From assembly GCF_036688685.1 (NCBI RefSeq), contig NZ_JAQQPS010000006.1, forward strand, positions 241,786-305,785: a DNA stretch of 64,000 nt. Reading direction: 5' to 3'. Below are positions 8,707-17,652 of this stretch, in pieces. Position 1 is the first letter of the stretch; every line of letters begins with the position of its first letter. The position numbers and the translations under genes were made by a program. The stretch comes from JALYUM01 sp036688685 (GTDB taxonomy: Bacteria; Pseudomonadota; Gammaproteobacteria; Burkholderiales; Burkholderiaceae_D). Under the pieces are notes generated by a model. The model worked only from the letters and a program-made list of their open reading frames with translations, made no database searches and was not told the origin of the DNA.

Positions 8707-8720
8707 TGTGATTATTCACA
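8707..8720. promoter_or_regulatory. Candidate operator TGTG-N6-CACA, site 3
   Basis: TGTGATTATTCACA is the centre of a 16-bp inverted repeat (8706-8721) 86 bp before the start of dctP copy 3. It resembles a shortened CRP-like site (CRP sites have TGTGA-N6-TCACA), so a CRP/FNR-family protein is the alternative to the DctR-like regulator. Confidence 0.5.
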
Positions 8721-8844
8721 TAAAAACTTGTAACAAAAAAACTCGCTGTATTACGGAGATTCGGACGTGCAGGGTGATCTGTTCTCTTGGCGGTAAAATA
8801 AAACGCATCCCGGACCGCCCCGCCCCTTTTCAAAAGGAACTCCG

Positions 8845-9225
8845 ATGAGCGAGAAGACAATTGCCGACAAGATGTTCTTACAGAATGCCAAGTCGATGCT
8901 GGTCATCAATGGCAAAGCCCACCCGGCGCTGGTGAACCAGTTGCCGGCCGAGCTGATCAAGGAAGATGCCGCCACCGTCGACGTGGTGCTGCTGCTCGCG
9001 CTGAATCAAAAGGAGCTGGAGCAGTACCTGCCCGAGGCGCTCGCGCGCGTGGGCGAAAAAGGCGCGCTCTGGATCGCCTACCTGAAACAAAGCGCCTCGA
9101 AGGCCACCGACCTCCACCGCGACACCATCGATGCCTACGCGCAGCAGCATGGCGCCACCGCGGTGGCAATCATCTCGGTGGACCTCGACTGGTCGGCGCT
9201 GCGGCTCAAACGCATGACGGCGTAG
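8845..9225 (+). CDS. DUF3052-like conserved protein
   Basis: 126 residues, no signal peptide or membrane segment. The segment LWIAYLKQSASKATDL and the C-terminal end DWSALRLKRM fit the pattern of DUF3052-type proteins of unknown function. An AAAGGA ribosome-binding site sits 8 bp before the ATG. It stands alone: upstream is the divergent dctP copy 3, and the hydrolase gene at 9334 follows after 108 bp. No reaction can be assigned. Confidence 0.75.
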   Translation: MSEKTIADKMFLQNAKSMLVINGKAHPALVNQLPAELIKEDAATVDVVLLLALNQKELEQYLPEALARVGEKGALWIAYLKQSASKATDLHRDTIDAYAQQHGATAVAIISVDLDWSALRLKRMTA

Positions 9226-9333
9226 CCTGCGGATACGGCAGCCTGTCCTGTGCATCGGCGGTTTGTCGCAAGGCCGGGCAATGCGACCTGCTTGCCTGCA
9301 AAGATGGTGTCTTCTCACTGACCAAGGACACCG

Positions 9334-10179
9334 ATGAAACGCCTTCTGCACAGCCTTGCTGCCACGACCATTCTGTTCGCTTCCCTGCACGCCAGCGCGG
9401 CGCCGGAAACGTCACTGCTGCCAGACAAGCTGGCGGTCGGCCCCTGGCAGGTGCAACTGGCCAGCGCCGGCAGTGGCAAGTACACCGTGATCTTCGAGTC
9501 GGGCTTCGGCACCGACCTGCGCACCTGGCGCAAGGTGGCGCCGACCGTGGCGCAGTCCGCCCGCGTGTTCAGCTATTCACGCGCCGGCTACGGCGCCTCC
9601 GATGCCAGGCCGCAAGAGCGCACCCTGCTCCAGAGCAGCCTCGAACTCGATCAACTGGTGCTTGCAGCCGGCCTGCGCCCACCCTTCATCCTGGTCGGCC
9701 ATTCGTACGGCGGCCTGCTGGTGCGCGCCTTCGCGGCGCGCCATCCGGACTGGGTGGCCGGCATGGTGCTGGTCGACCCCGGCGATGAAAAATTCAATCC
9801 CGCCTTGCGCAAGCTCGACGCTGCGCGCGTGGACCAGGATGACGCCCGTTTCGCCACCATCGTCCCGCCCAAATTCAAGCCGGAACTGGCGGCCCTGCAA
9901 CCCGTACTCGACAGCGGCGTGTTTCCAGTCGCAGGCGCCCTGCCCGACGTGCCCGTCGTCGTAATCAGTTCGATGCAGCGCGTGGACGCGCCCGAATTTT
10001 TCCTCGAAACGGCGCCCGCCCGCGCGATCCTGTCCGGCCTGCACGCCGACTTCGCCAAGCAATTTCGCGATGGCACCCACATCGTCACCGAACGCAGCGG
10101 CCACAGTATCCAGCTCGATGAGCCGGAACTGGTGGTGGCGGCCGTGCAGCAGGTCATCCGGCAGGCCGATGCCCGTTAA
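9334..10179 (+). CDS. Exported alpha/beta-hydrolase
   Basis: 281 residues. A signal peptide (about residues 1-22, ending ASA) precedes an alpha/beta-hydrolase fold. The nucleophile elbow GHSYGG is clear, the oxyanion region FESGFGTDLRTW precedes it, a catalytic Asp candidate follows the nucleophile strand (VDPGDEKF or later), and the catalytic His is in ERSGHSIQLDEPE. Such periplasmic enzymes hydrolyse esters or related bonds; the substrate is unknown. AAGGA lies just before the ATG. The stop overlaps that of the convergent SDR gene by 4 bp. Confidence 0.85.
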   Translation: MKRLLHSLAATTILFASLHASAAPETSLLPDKLAVGPWQVQLASAGSGKYTVIFESGFGTDLRTWRKVAPTVAQSARVFSYSRAGYGASDARPQERTLLQSSLELDQLVLAAGLRPPFILVGHSYGGLLVRAFAARHPDWVAGMVLVDPGDEKFNPALRKLDAARVDQDDARFATIVPPKFKPELAALQPVLDSGVFPVAGALPDVPVVVISSMQRVDAPEFFLETAPARAILSGLHADFAKQFRDGTHIVTERSGHSIQLDEPELVVAAVQQVIRQADAR

Positions 10180-10931
10180 ATCCCCTGCCCGCCCGATACC
10201 TCGATGCGCTGACCATTGACCCAGCGGTTCGCCGGCGCCAGCAGGCTGGCGATCATCGGGCCGATGTCGTCCGGCACGCCGGCCCGGCCGAGTGCCGTCA
10301 TACCGGCAAACAATTGATTGACGTCCGGATTGTCGCGCACCGCGCCGCCGCCAAAATCCGTTTCGATGGCGCCCGGCGCGACCGTGTTGACCGCAATGCC
10401 GCGCGCGCCGAGTTCCCTGGCGAGATAGCGCGTCAGCACTTCGACCGCACCCTTTACGCAGGCATAGGCGGCGTAACCCGGAAAGCAGGCGCCGGTCAGG
10501 CCGGTCGAGACATTCACGATGCGACCGCCATCGGCCAGCAGCGGCAGCAGCGCCTGGGTCAAAAAGAACACGCCCTTGAAATGCACGTTCACCAGGCTGT
10601 CGAACTGCGCTTCGGTGGTATCGGCAATGAGCGCGTAATCGCCGTGGCCGGCATTGTTGACCAGGTGGTCAAAGCAGGTCGCCGACCAGTGGGCCGACAA
10701 GGCTTGCCGCACAGTGCGCGCGAAGGTCGCGAAGGACGCCACGTCGGCCGTATCGAGCTGCAACGCGATTGCGCGGCGGCCGAGTGCGGCAATCTCGGCC
10801 ACCACCGCTTGCGCCTCGGATTCCTGGGCGCGATAGGTGAGGATGACGTCGCCGCCGGCGCGGGCAATGTGCAGGGCGGCATTGCGGCCGAGGCCGCGGC
10901 TGGCGCCGGTAATCAGGGAAATCGTGGTCAT
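10176..10931 (-). CDS. SDR-family NAD(P)-dependent oxidoreductase (copy 1)
   Basis: 251 residues, classical short-chain dehydrogenase. The cofactor motif TGASRGLG is at residues 8-15, NNAGHGD marks the next strand, and the catalytic YxxxK is in YACVK; a Ser/Thr lies upstream in VNVSTGLTGA. The start at 10931 has AGGAG 7 bp upstream; the longer open frame is not conserved. It is divergent from the AraC-family regulator at 11077, which probably controls it. The substrate cannot be told. Confidence 0.9.
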   Translation of the reverse strand: MTTISLITGASRGLGRNAALHIARAGGDVILTYRAQESEAQAVVAEIAALGRRAIALQLDTADVASFATFARTVRQALSAHWSATCFDHLVNNAGHGDYALIADTTEAQFDSLVNVHFKGVFFLTQALLPLLADGGRIVNVSTGLTGACFPGYAAYACVKGAVEVLTRYLARELGARGIAVNTVAPGAIETDFGGGAVRDNPDVNQLFAGMTALGRAGVPDDIGPMIASLLAPANRWVNGQRIEVSGGQGI

Positions 10932-11076
10932 GCTGGGCTCCTGTTGTTGGGTAGGCCTGCATGGTGCGGCCGGCGCGATCGCGCAGGTTGCCGGAACCGC
11001 CGCCGCTCTTGCCCGATCCTCCAGCACGATGCGATGCCATCCCACGCGCTGGCGCGACACAGGTAAGCTGTACGGT

Positions 11077-11949
11077 ATGAAAAAATTACTGCACGCGGTC
11101 CGGCGCCATACCGAGGCGCATGGCAATGCCGAGGGCGTCGCCCACACCGCCATCCCCGGCTTGACCACCGTGCGCGCCACGACACCCACCGAATTGCTGC
11201 ACGCCATCCCGCGCCCGCTGCTATGCCTGGTCCTGCAGGGCAGCAAGCATGTCGCCATCGGCCAGCAAGGCACGCATTACCAGGCCGGCGACGCGCTGTT
11301 GCTCACGGCGGACGTCCCCACCGTCAGCCAGATCACGCAGGCCAGCCTGGCGGCGCCGTATCTGGCGCTGGTGCTGGAACTGGATGCGGCGCTGGTGGCC
11401 GAGCTGGTCGATGGCGGCGTGGCGCCGGCCGGCGCGACCGAGGCCGACGTGGCCGATGCCGCGCTACGCATAATGCGCTTGCTCGATCGTCCGGCTGCGC
11501 TGCCGGTGCTGCATCCCCAACTGGTGCGTGAACTGCATTACTGGCTGTTGTGCGGACGCCATGGCGCCGCCGTGGGCCGGCTCGGCGTGACGCATGGCTA
11601 CGCGCAGCAAGTCGGGCGCGCCATCGCGCTGGTGCGGGCCGAATTCGCCCGCCCGCTGCCGGTCGCCGAACTGGCGGCCGTGGCGGCCATGAGCGCGTCG
11701 TCACTGCACCACCACTTCCGGCAACAGACTTCGCTGTCGCCGCTACAATTTCAAAAACGCCTGCGCCTCATCGAGGCGCGTCGCCTGATGCGCTTCCAGG
11801 CCGCCAGCGCCAGCAGCGCGGCGTTTGCCGTCGGTTACGAGAGCGTGCCGCAATTTACGCGCGACTATGGCAAGCTGTTCGGCGCGCCGCCCGTGCGCGA
11901 CGCCCGCAGCCACCTGCAAACTCAGGAAAATCGCTTGAATGCCACTTAG
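11077..11949 (+). CDS. AraC-family regulator with AraC_N-type domain (copy 1)
   Basis: 290 residues. The N-terminal cupin-like ligand domain (about 10-165) has the PLLCLVLQGSKHVAIG pattern of the AraC_N group; two helix-turn-helix motifs occupy about 185-285 (MSASSLHHHFRQQTSLSPLQFQK, given here by its ends MSASSLHH and LQFQK, and FAVGYESVPQFTRDYGKLFG). I chose the ATG at 11077 because the family homology begins there. It is divergent from SDR copy 1 (146-bp shared region) and its stop overlaps that of SDR copy 2 by 4 bp. Likely role: substrate-responsive control of the divergent SDR gene (inference). Confidence 0.88.
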   Translation: MKKLLHAVRRHTEAHGNAEGVAHTAIPGLTTVRATTPTELLHAIPRPLLCLVLQGSKHVAIGQQGTHYQAGDALLLTADVPTVSQITQASLAAPYLALVLELDAALVAELVDGGVAPAGATEADVADAALRIMRLLDRPAALPVLHPQLVRELHYWLLCGRHGAAVGRLGVTHGYAQQVGRAIALVRAEFARPLPVAELAAVAAMSASSLHHHFRQQTSLSPLQFQKRLRLIEARRLMRFQAASASSAAFAVGYESVPQFTRDYGKLFGAPPVRDARSHLQTQENRLNAT

Positions 11950-12719
11950 CGCGGCGTGACGAAACGCGCGTCGCCGCTGTCTTTGGCCCACGCCACTGCA
12001 TCCGCACCCCCTGCAATTTTCAGGGGCGACGTCGGATCGGTGGCAGCGCGCCACACCGCTTCGGCCACGTCGACGCCGTGCGTCACTTCCCCTCCTGCAT
12101 CCTTCATCCCGGCAAACACCTTCTCCTTGAACGCGACATAGGCTTCGGGAAAGCCGCCCTGCATGCGCTCACTGGCATTCGCGCCGAAACGGGTGGTGGG
12201 CGAGCGGCCCGGCAGCACCAGGCTCAGGCGAATCCCGAACGACGCCAATTCCACTGCCAGGGATTCCGTGAACGCATTCACCGCCGCCTTGCTGGCCGTG
12301 TAGACCGACAGGAACGGTAATGGCACCACAGTCACGGTCGACGTCACATTGATGACCACGCCGGCACGGCGCGCGCGGAACTGCGGCAACACCGCCTGGG
12401 TCATGGCGATCGTGCCCAGGGTATTGGTTTCAAAAACTACGCGGGCGACGTCGATCGGCGTGCCTTCCAGCGCGGCCAGCATGCCGATGCCGGCGTTGTT
12501 GACCAGCACATCGATCGGGCCGGCGGCCGTGATCGCCTGTTCGATGCTGGCCGGATCGGTGACGTCCAGCGCCAGCAATCTCAGCTTGGGCGAGGCCGGC
12601 AACAGGCTGGCGTCGACCGTGCGCATGGTGGCGATCACGTTCCAGTCGCGTTCCAAAAAGTAGCGGGCGGTGTCGAGGCCGAAACCGGACGAGCATCCGG
12701 TAATGAGGATGGTTTGCAT
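11946..12719 (-). CDS. SDR-family oxidoreductase (copy 2)
   Basis: 257 residues. TGCSSGFG at residues 7-14 binds the dinucleotide, NNAGIGML follows, the catalytic motif is YTASK, and the Ser is in VINVTSTVTVV or nearby. The set of motifs resembles SDRs annotated as short-chain dehydrogenases acting on ketones or quinones, but the substrate is unknown. The start at 12719 directly precedes the cofactor-binding strand; AGGAG is upstream. It is divergent from the second AraC gene at 12819. Confidence 0.9.
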   Translation of the reverse strand: MQTILITGCSSGFGLDTARYFLERDWNVIATMRTVDASLLPASPKLRLLALDVTDPASIEQAITAAGPIDVLVNNAGIGMLAALEGTPIDVARVVFETNTLGTIAMTQAVLPQFRARRAGVVINVTSTVTVVPLPFLSVYTASKAAVNAFTESLAVELASFGIRLSLVLPGRSPTTRFGANASERMQGGFPEAYVAFKEKVFAGMKDAGGEVTHGVDVAEAVWRAATDPTSPLKIAGGADAVAWAKDSGDARFVTPR

Positions 12720-12818
12720 GGTGAACTCCTGCGTTGTTTGGTGGTGCAGCGATGATAGGCCGGCCGCCCCAAGACTGCTACAATCGAAAGTCCACAATGC
12801 ATTCGCAGGAGTCCTGTC

Positions 12819-13727
12819 GTGATCGACCCGCTGGCGCAAGCCGTCACCCTGCTGGCGCCGCGCGCCTCGTACTCCAAAACCGTCAGTGGTGCCGGATCAT
12901 GGCGCGTGCGCCGCGCCCACGGCGGCGATCCCGGCTACTTCGTGATCCTCGATGGCGCCTGCCGTTTAAGCATCGACGGCGAAGACCGGATCCTGCAAGC
13001 CGGCGACTTCGTGCTGGTGCCGGCGGCGCACGGCTTTGCCATGTCGAGCCTGACGCCGCCGCCCGCAGAGGCGCCCGACGATGTGCCGGTCAATCTGCGC
13101 CCGGGCGAATTCCGACTCGGTCATCAGGACGGCCCGGCGCAGGCGCTGTATCTGGTCGGCCACTTCGTCTTCGATGCGCCCGATGCAGCCCTGCTGGTGT
13201 CGCTGCTGCCGCGCGTGGTGCTGGTGCGCGGCCAGCCGCGCCTGGCGACGCTGGTGCAACTGGTCAACGACGAATCGCGTGCGGCACGCCCGGCGCGCGA
13301 CGTGGTGCTGTCGCGCCTGCTGGAAGTGTTATTGATCGAAGCGCTGCGCTCGACCGCCGACGAGGCCGCCGCGCCCGGCCTGTTGCGCGGCATCGCCGAC
13401 GACCGGCTGGCGGCTGCTATCCGTTGCATCCACGCCCAGCCCCAGCAGCCCTGGACGGTGGTCCAGCTGGCCAAGCAAGCAGCGCTGTCGCGCTCGGCAT
13501 TCTTTGCCCGTTTTAACCGCGCGGTCGGGATGGCGCCGATGGCCTATCTGCTGACGTGGCGCATGGCGCTAAGCAAGAAGCTGTTACAAGAAACCGGTAG
13601 CGGGATTGCCGAGGTGGCCCGGCAGGTCGGCTACAGTTCGGCCAGCGCGTTCAGCGTGGCGTTTACCCGACACGTGGGCATGGCGCCGACCCGCTACGCG
13701 CGCGCGGAACTGGCTCAGGCGGCGTGA
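12819..13727 (+). CDS. AraC-family regulator with cupin_6-type domain (copy 2)
   Basis: 302 residues starting with GTG at 12819; GCAGGAG lies 7 bp upstream. The N-terminal cupin domain (about 5-180) includes GYFVILDGACRLSIDG and FVLVPAAHGF; the C-terminal double helix-turn-helix (about 195-295) includes LSRSAFFARFNRAVGMAPM and VGYSSASAFSVAF. It is divergent from SDR copy 2 with a 99-bp gap, so each of the two SDR genes has its own AraC-type regulator. The two regulators belong to different subfamilies, so the modules are not a simple duplication. The 3' end overlaps queG by 13 bp. Confidence 0.9.
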   Translation: MIDPLAQAVTLLAPRASYSKTVSGAGSWRVRRAHGGDPGYFVILDGACRLSIDGEDRILQAGDFVLVPAAHGFAMSSLTPPPAEAPDDVPVNLRPGEFRLGHQDGPAQALYLVGHFVFDAPDAALLVSLLPRVVLVRGQPRLATLVQLVNDESRAARPARDVVLSRLLEVLLIEALRSTADEAAAPGLLRGIADDRLAAAIRCIHAQPQQPWTVVQLAKQAALSRSAFFARFNRAVGMAPMAYLLTWRMALSKKLLQETGSGIAEVARQVGYSSASAFSVAFTRHVGMAPTRYARAELAQAA

Positions 13728-14794
13728 CGCGCCAGCGCCCACGCCACGTGTTCGCGCACCAGCGCCGACGGATGGTCCTGGCGGGTTTGCAAGGCAGCGA
13801 CAATCGCGGGGTCGCCCGCCGTGGCATTGCCCAGCCCCACGGCGAGGTTGCGCAGCCAGCGTTCGTGGCCGATGCGCCGGATCGGGCTGCCTTCCAGTTT
13901 GCAGTCGAACTCCGCCTCGCTCCAGCCGAACAGTTCCACCATTGATGCGCTGCCGAGCGCGTTGCGCTCGTCGAAATCGCCAACCGTACTCGCCTGCGCG
14001 AACTTGTTCCACGGGCAAGCCAATTGGCAATCGTCGCAGCCATACACGCGGTTGCCGATCAGCGGGCGCAGTTCTTCGGGAATCGCGCCCTTGAGTTCGA
14101 TGGTGAGATAGGAAATGCAGCGTCGTGCGTCGAGCCGGCCCGGCGCCGTGATGGCCTGGGTGGGACAGGCCACGATGCAGGCAGAACAGGCGCCGCAATG
14201 GGCGCCGGTGGGCGGGTCGACCGGCAGCGGCAAATCGACCAGCAATTCGCCGATAAAGAACATCGAGCCGGCGTTGCGGGACAATAACAAGGTGTGCTTG
14301 CCGCGCCAGCCGAGGCCGGCTTTTTCGGCCAGCGGCAACTCCATCACGGGCGCCGAATCGGTGAACACGCGGTAACCGAATTCGCCGGCGGCGGCGCGGA
14401 TGCGCTCGGCCAATTGCTGCAGCCGCTGGCGCAGCACCTTATGATAATCGCGCCCCCGCGCATACACCGACACCACGGCGGCGGCCGGGTCACGCTGGCG
14501 CGCCAGTTCGCGCGCGCGCCAGTCGGGCGTGGTGGCCTGCGGCAGATAATCCATGCGCGCGCTGATCACGCGCACGGTGCCGGGCACCAGTTCGGCGGGC
14601 CGGGCACGCTTCATGCCGTGGCTTGCCATATAATCCATCTCGCCGTGGTTGCCTGCGTCCAGCCACGCCTGCAAGCCGGCCTCGAGGTGCGCCAGGTCGA
14701 TATCGGCGATGCGCACTTCGGCGAAACCCAGCTCTCTCCCCCACGCCTTGATGGCGCGCGCAAGGGCTGGCAGATCGGGTTCGGCAGTAGGCAT
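13715..14794 (-). CDS. queG: Epoxyqueuosine reductase QueG
   Basis: 359 residues. It catalyses the last step of queuosine synthesis, reducing epoxyqueuosine to queuosine in tRNA with cobalamin and two [4Fe-4S] clusters. Ferredoxin-type motifs are present as CGACSACIVACPTQAI and CDDCQLACPWN; the C-terminal HEAT-like part contains ERWLRNLAVGLGNA. The length and domain order match the family. The start at 14794 is divergent from tsaE with a gap of only about 40 bp, so both promoters must overlap. Cytosolic. Confidence 0.95.
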   Translation of the reverse strand: MPTAEPDLPALARAIKAWGRELGFAEVRIADIDLAHLEAGLQAWLDAGNHGEMDYMASHGMKRARPAELVPGTVRVISARMDYLPQATTPDWRARELARQRDPAAAVVSVYARGRDYHKVLRQRLQQLAERIRAAAGEFGYRVFTDSAPVMELPLAEKAGLGWRGKHTLLLSRNAGSMFFIGELLVDLPLPVDPPTGAHCGACSACIVACPTQAITAPGRLDARRCISYLTIELKGAIPEELRPLIGNRVYGCDDCQLACPWNKFAQASTVGDFDERNALGSASMVELFGWSEAEFDCKLEGSPIRRIGHERWLRNLAVGLGNATAGDPAIVAALQTRQDHPSALVREHVAWALARHAA

Positions 14795-14835
14795 GCGGCG
14801 ACACGTTTGTGAAATTCAATCCACCATTTTATGCG

Positions 14836-15339
14836 ATGCAAACAGTAACAGCTTTCCTCCCCGACGAAGCCGCCACCGACGCACTCGGCACCGCCCTCGC
14901 GCGCGCGCTGGTGCGCGGGCTGGTGATCTATCTGCATGGCGACCTGGGCGCCGGCAAAACCGCGCTCACCCGCGCCCTGCTGCGCGCGGCCGGCCACCAG
15001 GGTACCGTCAAAAGTCCCACTTATACCTTGTCGGAGCCGTACACCGTGGTATTGGATGGCGCGCCCGTCAACGTCATCCACTACGACCTGTACCGGATGT
15101 CCAGCCCGGAAGAATTCCTCGACGCCGGTTTCCGGGAAGATTTTGATGGTGACAACATTTGTATTGTCGAGTGGCCGGAAAAAGGCGAACCGGTGTTGCC
15201 GCAGCCAGATTTGCACATTACGTTACATGTCGCCGGGCTGGGCCGTGAGGTAGAATTGCAGCCGTTGTCTCCACTGGGTCTGCTATGCCTCGACCGCCTG
15301 AATTTTCGCCCGACGTTACCGAATCTCCCACCACGCTGA
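14836..15339 (+). CDS. tsaE: tRNA threonylcarbamoyladenosine biosynthesis ATPase TsaE
   Basis: 167 residues from the ATG at 14836; an alternative ATG at 14809 would add nine residues, and neither has a clear ribosome-binding site. P-loop GDLGAGKT at residues 35-42, then SPTYTLSEPY and HYDLYRM (Walker B region), as in TsaE/YjeE. The ATPase works with TsaB and TsaD to form t6A37 in tRNA. The gene overlaps amiC by 55 bp, the common tsaE-amiC arrangement. The tail after about residue 145 is less conserved. Confidence 0.92.
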   Translation: MQTVTAFLPDEAATDALGTALARALVRGLVIYLHGDLGAGKTALTRALLRAAGHQGTVKSPTYTLSEPYTVVLDGAPVNVIHYDLYRMSSPEEFLDAGFREDFDGDNICIVEWPEKGEPVLPQPDLHITLHVAGLGREVELQPLSPLGLLCLDRLNFRPTLPNLPPR

Positions 15340-16691
15340 AGCGGCGGCGCCGAATCCTGCTCAAAGCGGGCGGCACCTTGCTGCTGTCCGTGTTCGCGCC
15401 GCTGCGCGCCGGCGCCGCCCAGATCATGGCCGTGCGCGTCTGGCCCGCGCCCGACTACACGCGCGTGACGCTGGAAAACGACAGCAATCTGAAAGCCTCG
15501 CACTTCATCGTGCCCGATCCGCCGCGCCTGGTGGTCGACATCGAAGGGCTGGAATTAAACCCCACGCTGAAAAGCCTGGTGGCCAAGATCCAGTCGAATG
15601 ACCCGTACATCAAGCAGGTGCGCGTGGGCCAGAACCGGCCGAACGTGGTGCGCCTGGTGTTCGACCTGAAAGAAGAAGTCAAGCCGCAGGTATTCACCCT
15701 GGAACCGGTGGCCGGCTACAAGCACCGCCTGATTTTCGACCTGTATCCGGTGCAGCCGGTCGACCCGATCGCGCGCATGATCGAGCAAGGCGACTGGAAC
15801 AAGGATGGCGCCGTCGCCGTCACACCGGCGCCGCCGGCCGCCGTGCCTGCCCCGCCGCCGGCCATCACGCCGCCGCCGATTGAACCGGGCGTGCGCCTGG
15901 AGCCGGAAATTGCCGGCACCAACCAGACCACGGCCCCGGTGCCGCGCCGCGACAGCAAGCCGGCGCTGCCGGACGTCTCGCGCCTGATCACCGTCGCGCT
16001 CGATCCGGGCCACGGTGGTGAAGACCCGGGCGCCACCGGCGCCACCGGCCTGCGCGAAAAAGACGTGGTGCTGCAAGTGGCCAAGCGCCTGAAAGCCAAG
16101 CTCGAAGCCTTGCCCAACGTGCGCGTGATGCTGACCCGCGATGGCGATTATTTTGTTCCGCTGGGCACGCGCGTTGAAAAGGCGAGAAAAGTGCAGGCCG
16201 ACCTGTTCGTCTCGATCCACGCCGACGCCTTCGTGGTGCCAAGCGCGCGTGGTTCCTCGGTGTTCGTGCTGTCCGAAAAGGGCGCCACCTCCACCGCGGC
16301 GCGCTGGCTGGCCAACGACCAGAACAAGGCCGACCTGATCGGCGGCATCAATATGGGCACCCATGACCGCCAGCTGGCCGGGGTGCTGTTCGACCTGTCG
16401 ACCACGGCGCAGATCAACGACAGCATGAAGCTGGGCAAAGCCGTCCTGGGCCACATCGGCGGCATCAACCGGCTGCACAAGGGCGCGGTCGAGCAGGCCG
16501 GCTTTGCGGTATTGAAAGCGCCGGACATTCCCTCGATCCTGGTCGAGACAGCGTTCATCTCGAACCCGGAAGAAGAAGCCAAGCTGCGCGACGGCAGTTA
16601 CCAGGACAAGCTGGCCGACGCCATCACCAGCGGCATCAAGAATTATTTTGCCAACAACCCACCGCTGGCCAAGAGCCGGATGACGTCATGA
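15285..16691 (+). CDS. amiC: N-acetylmuramoyl-L-alanine amidase AmiC
   Basis: 468 residues. It cleaves septal peptidoglycan cross-bridges during daughter-cell separation. The N-terminus has a twin-arginine-like signal (RRRRILLKAGG then a hydrophobic stretch ending AGAA), as in AmiC exported by Tat. An AMIN domain spans about residues 45-150, a proline-rich linker about 165-225, and the zinc amidase domain about 230-460 with VALDPGHGGEDPGA, the E in LREKD, H in SIHADAF and E in LVETAFISN. It overlaps tsaE by 55 bp and shares an ATGA overlap with the mutarotase gene, so the three form an operon. Confidence 0.95.
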   Translation: MPRPPEFSPDVTESPTTLKRRRRILLKAGGTLLLSVFAPLRAGAAQIMAVRVWPAPDYTRVTLENDSNLKASHFIVPDPPRLVVDIEGLELNPTLKSLVAKIQSNDPYIKQVRVGQNRPNVVRLVFDLKEEVKPQVFTLEPVAGYKHRLIFDLYPVQPVDPIARMIEQGDWNKDGAVAVTPAPPAAVPAPPPAITPPPIEPGVRLEPEIAGTNQTTAPVPRRDSKPALPDVSRLITVALDPGHGGEDPGATGATGLREKDVVLQVAKRLKAKLEALPNVRVMLTRDGDYFVPLGTRVEKARKVQADLFVSIHADAFVVPSARGSSVFVLSEKGATSTAARWLANDQNKADLIGGINMGTHDRQLAGVLFDLSTTAQINDSMKLGKAVLGHIGGINRLHKGAVEQAGFAVLKAPDIPSILVETAFISNPEEEAKLRDGSYQDKLADAITSGIKNYFANNPPLAKSRMTS

Positions 16692-17476
16692 TCAGCGAGA
16701 CCACCTTCGGCCAATTGCCGGCCGTACTGCTGCGCGCACCCGATGGCGCCGAAGCCATCGTCACCTTGTTCGGCGCCCACCTGGTGTCGTGGAAGGGCAC
16801 CGATGGCCGCGAGCGCCTGTTCTGCAGCGCCGCGTCCGTGCTGGACGGATCGAAAGCGATCCGTGGCGGCGTGCCGGTGATTTTTCCGCAGTTTGCCGAA
16901 CAGGGCAAGGGCATGCGCCACGGCTTTGCACGCGTGAGCGACTGGCATTTACTGGACAGCGGCGTCGAGGACGGCGAGGCGATTGCGCTGTTCACGCTGG
17001 CCGAGGAAGATCTGAAACCGGAATACGCGCGCGCCTGGCGCCACTCGTTTTCGCTGGCGCTGCGCATCGGCATCAAGGGCAATACGCTGGCGATGGACCT
17101 GGAAGTGCGCAATACCGGCGAGGAGCCGCTGGCGTTTGCGGCGGCGCTGCATACGTATTTTGCGGTGGCCGATGTTGCCAAGGTGCGCATCTCTGGCGTG
17201 GCGGCGGATGCACTGTCGATCGACGGGAATGTCGACGAGATCTACAGCAAGGTCGCGGGCGAGATGGCGATCGATACGGGCGCGATCACCTTGCAGGTGA
17301 AGCAGTCGGGGTTTACCGATGCCGTGGTCTGGAACCCGGGCGCGGCCGATGCTGCGGCTTTATCGGATATGGAAGACGACGAATATCAGCGCTTTGTTTG
17401 CGTCGAGCCGGCGGTGCTCAAGCTGCTGACGCTGGAAGAAGATGACGTTTGGCGGGGCAAATACAGCGTGCGCTGA
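16688..17476 (+). CDS. D-hexose-6-phosphate mutarotase (YeaD-like aldose epimerase)
   Basis: 262 residues, cytosolic galactose-mutarotase-like beta-sandwich. Hallmarks: GVPVIFPQF, MRHGFARVSDW with the catalytic-site His, the second His in ALHTYFAVADV and the catalytic Glu in FVCVEPAV. It interconverts alpha and beta anomers of glucose-6-phosphate or similar sugars. The ATG overlaps the amiC stop (ATGA), implying coupled translation. It is followed by a long imperfect inverted repeat (17503-17624). Confidence 0.9.
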   Translation: MISETTFGQLPAVLLRAPDGAEAIVTLFGAHLVSWKGTDGRERLFCSAASVLDGSKAIRGGVPVIFPQFAEQGKGMRHGFARVSDWHLLDSGVEDGEAIALFTLAEEDLKPEYARAWRHSFSLALRIGIKGNTLAMDLEVRNTGEEPLAFAAALHTYFAVADVAKVRISGVAADALSIDGNVDEIYSKVAGEMAIDTGAITLQVKQSGFTDAVVWNPGAADAAALSDMEDDEYQRFVCVEPAVLKLLTLEEDDVWRGKYSVR

Positions 17477-17502
17477 GACGGCGCTCATTTCCTGTTGACT
17501 TA

Positions 17503-17624
17503 AAAACCGTCACCCCGGCGAAGGCCGGGGCCTATAACCCGTACGCGTTTGTGGCGCTATTCGCGGGTTCTAAAGAGCAAATCGGGCTTGCTATGGACCC
17601 CGGCCTGCGCCGGGGCGACGGTTT
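17503..17624. repeat. REP/BIME-like inverted repeat pair
   Basis: Two arms of about 30 bp (17503-17532 and 17595-17624), each itself built on CCCCGG...CCGGGG dyads, are inverted relative to each other with about 62 bp between. The outer ends match (AAAACCGTC against GACGGTTTT) and only a few inner bases differ. The element fills the gap between the convergent mutarotase and carbonic anhydrase genes, typical of an extragenic palindromic repeat that may also act as a terminator or mRNA stabiliser. Confidence 0.7.
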
Positions 17625-17652
17625 TGGGTGTGGCGGCAAAAACCGCGCTACC

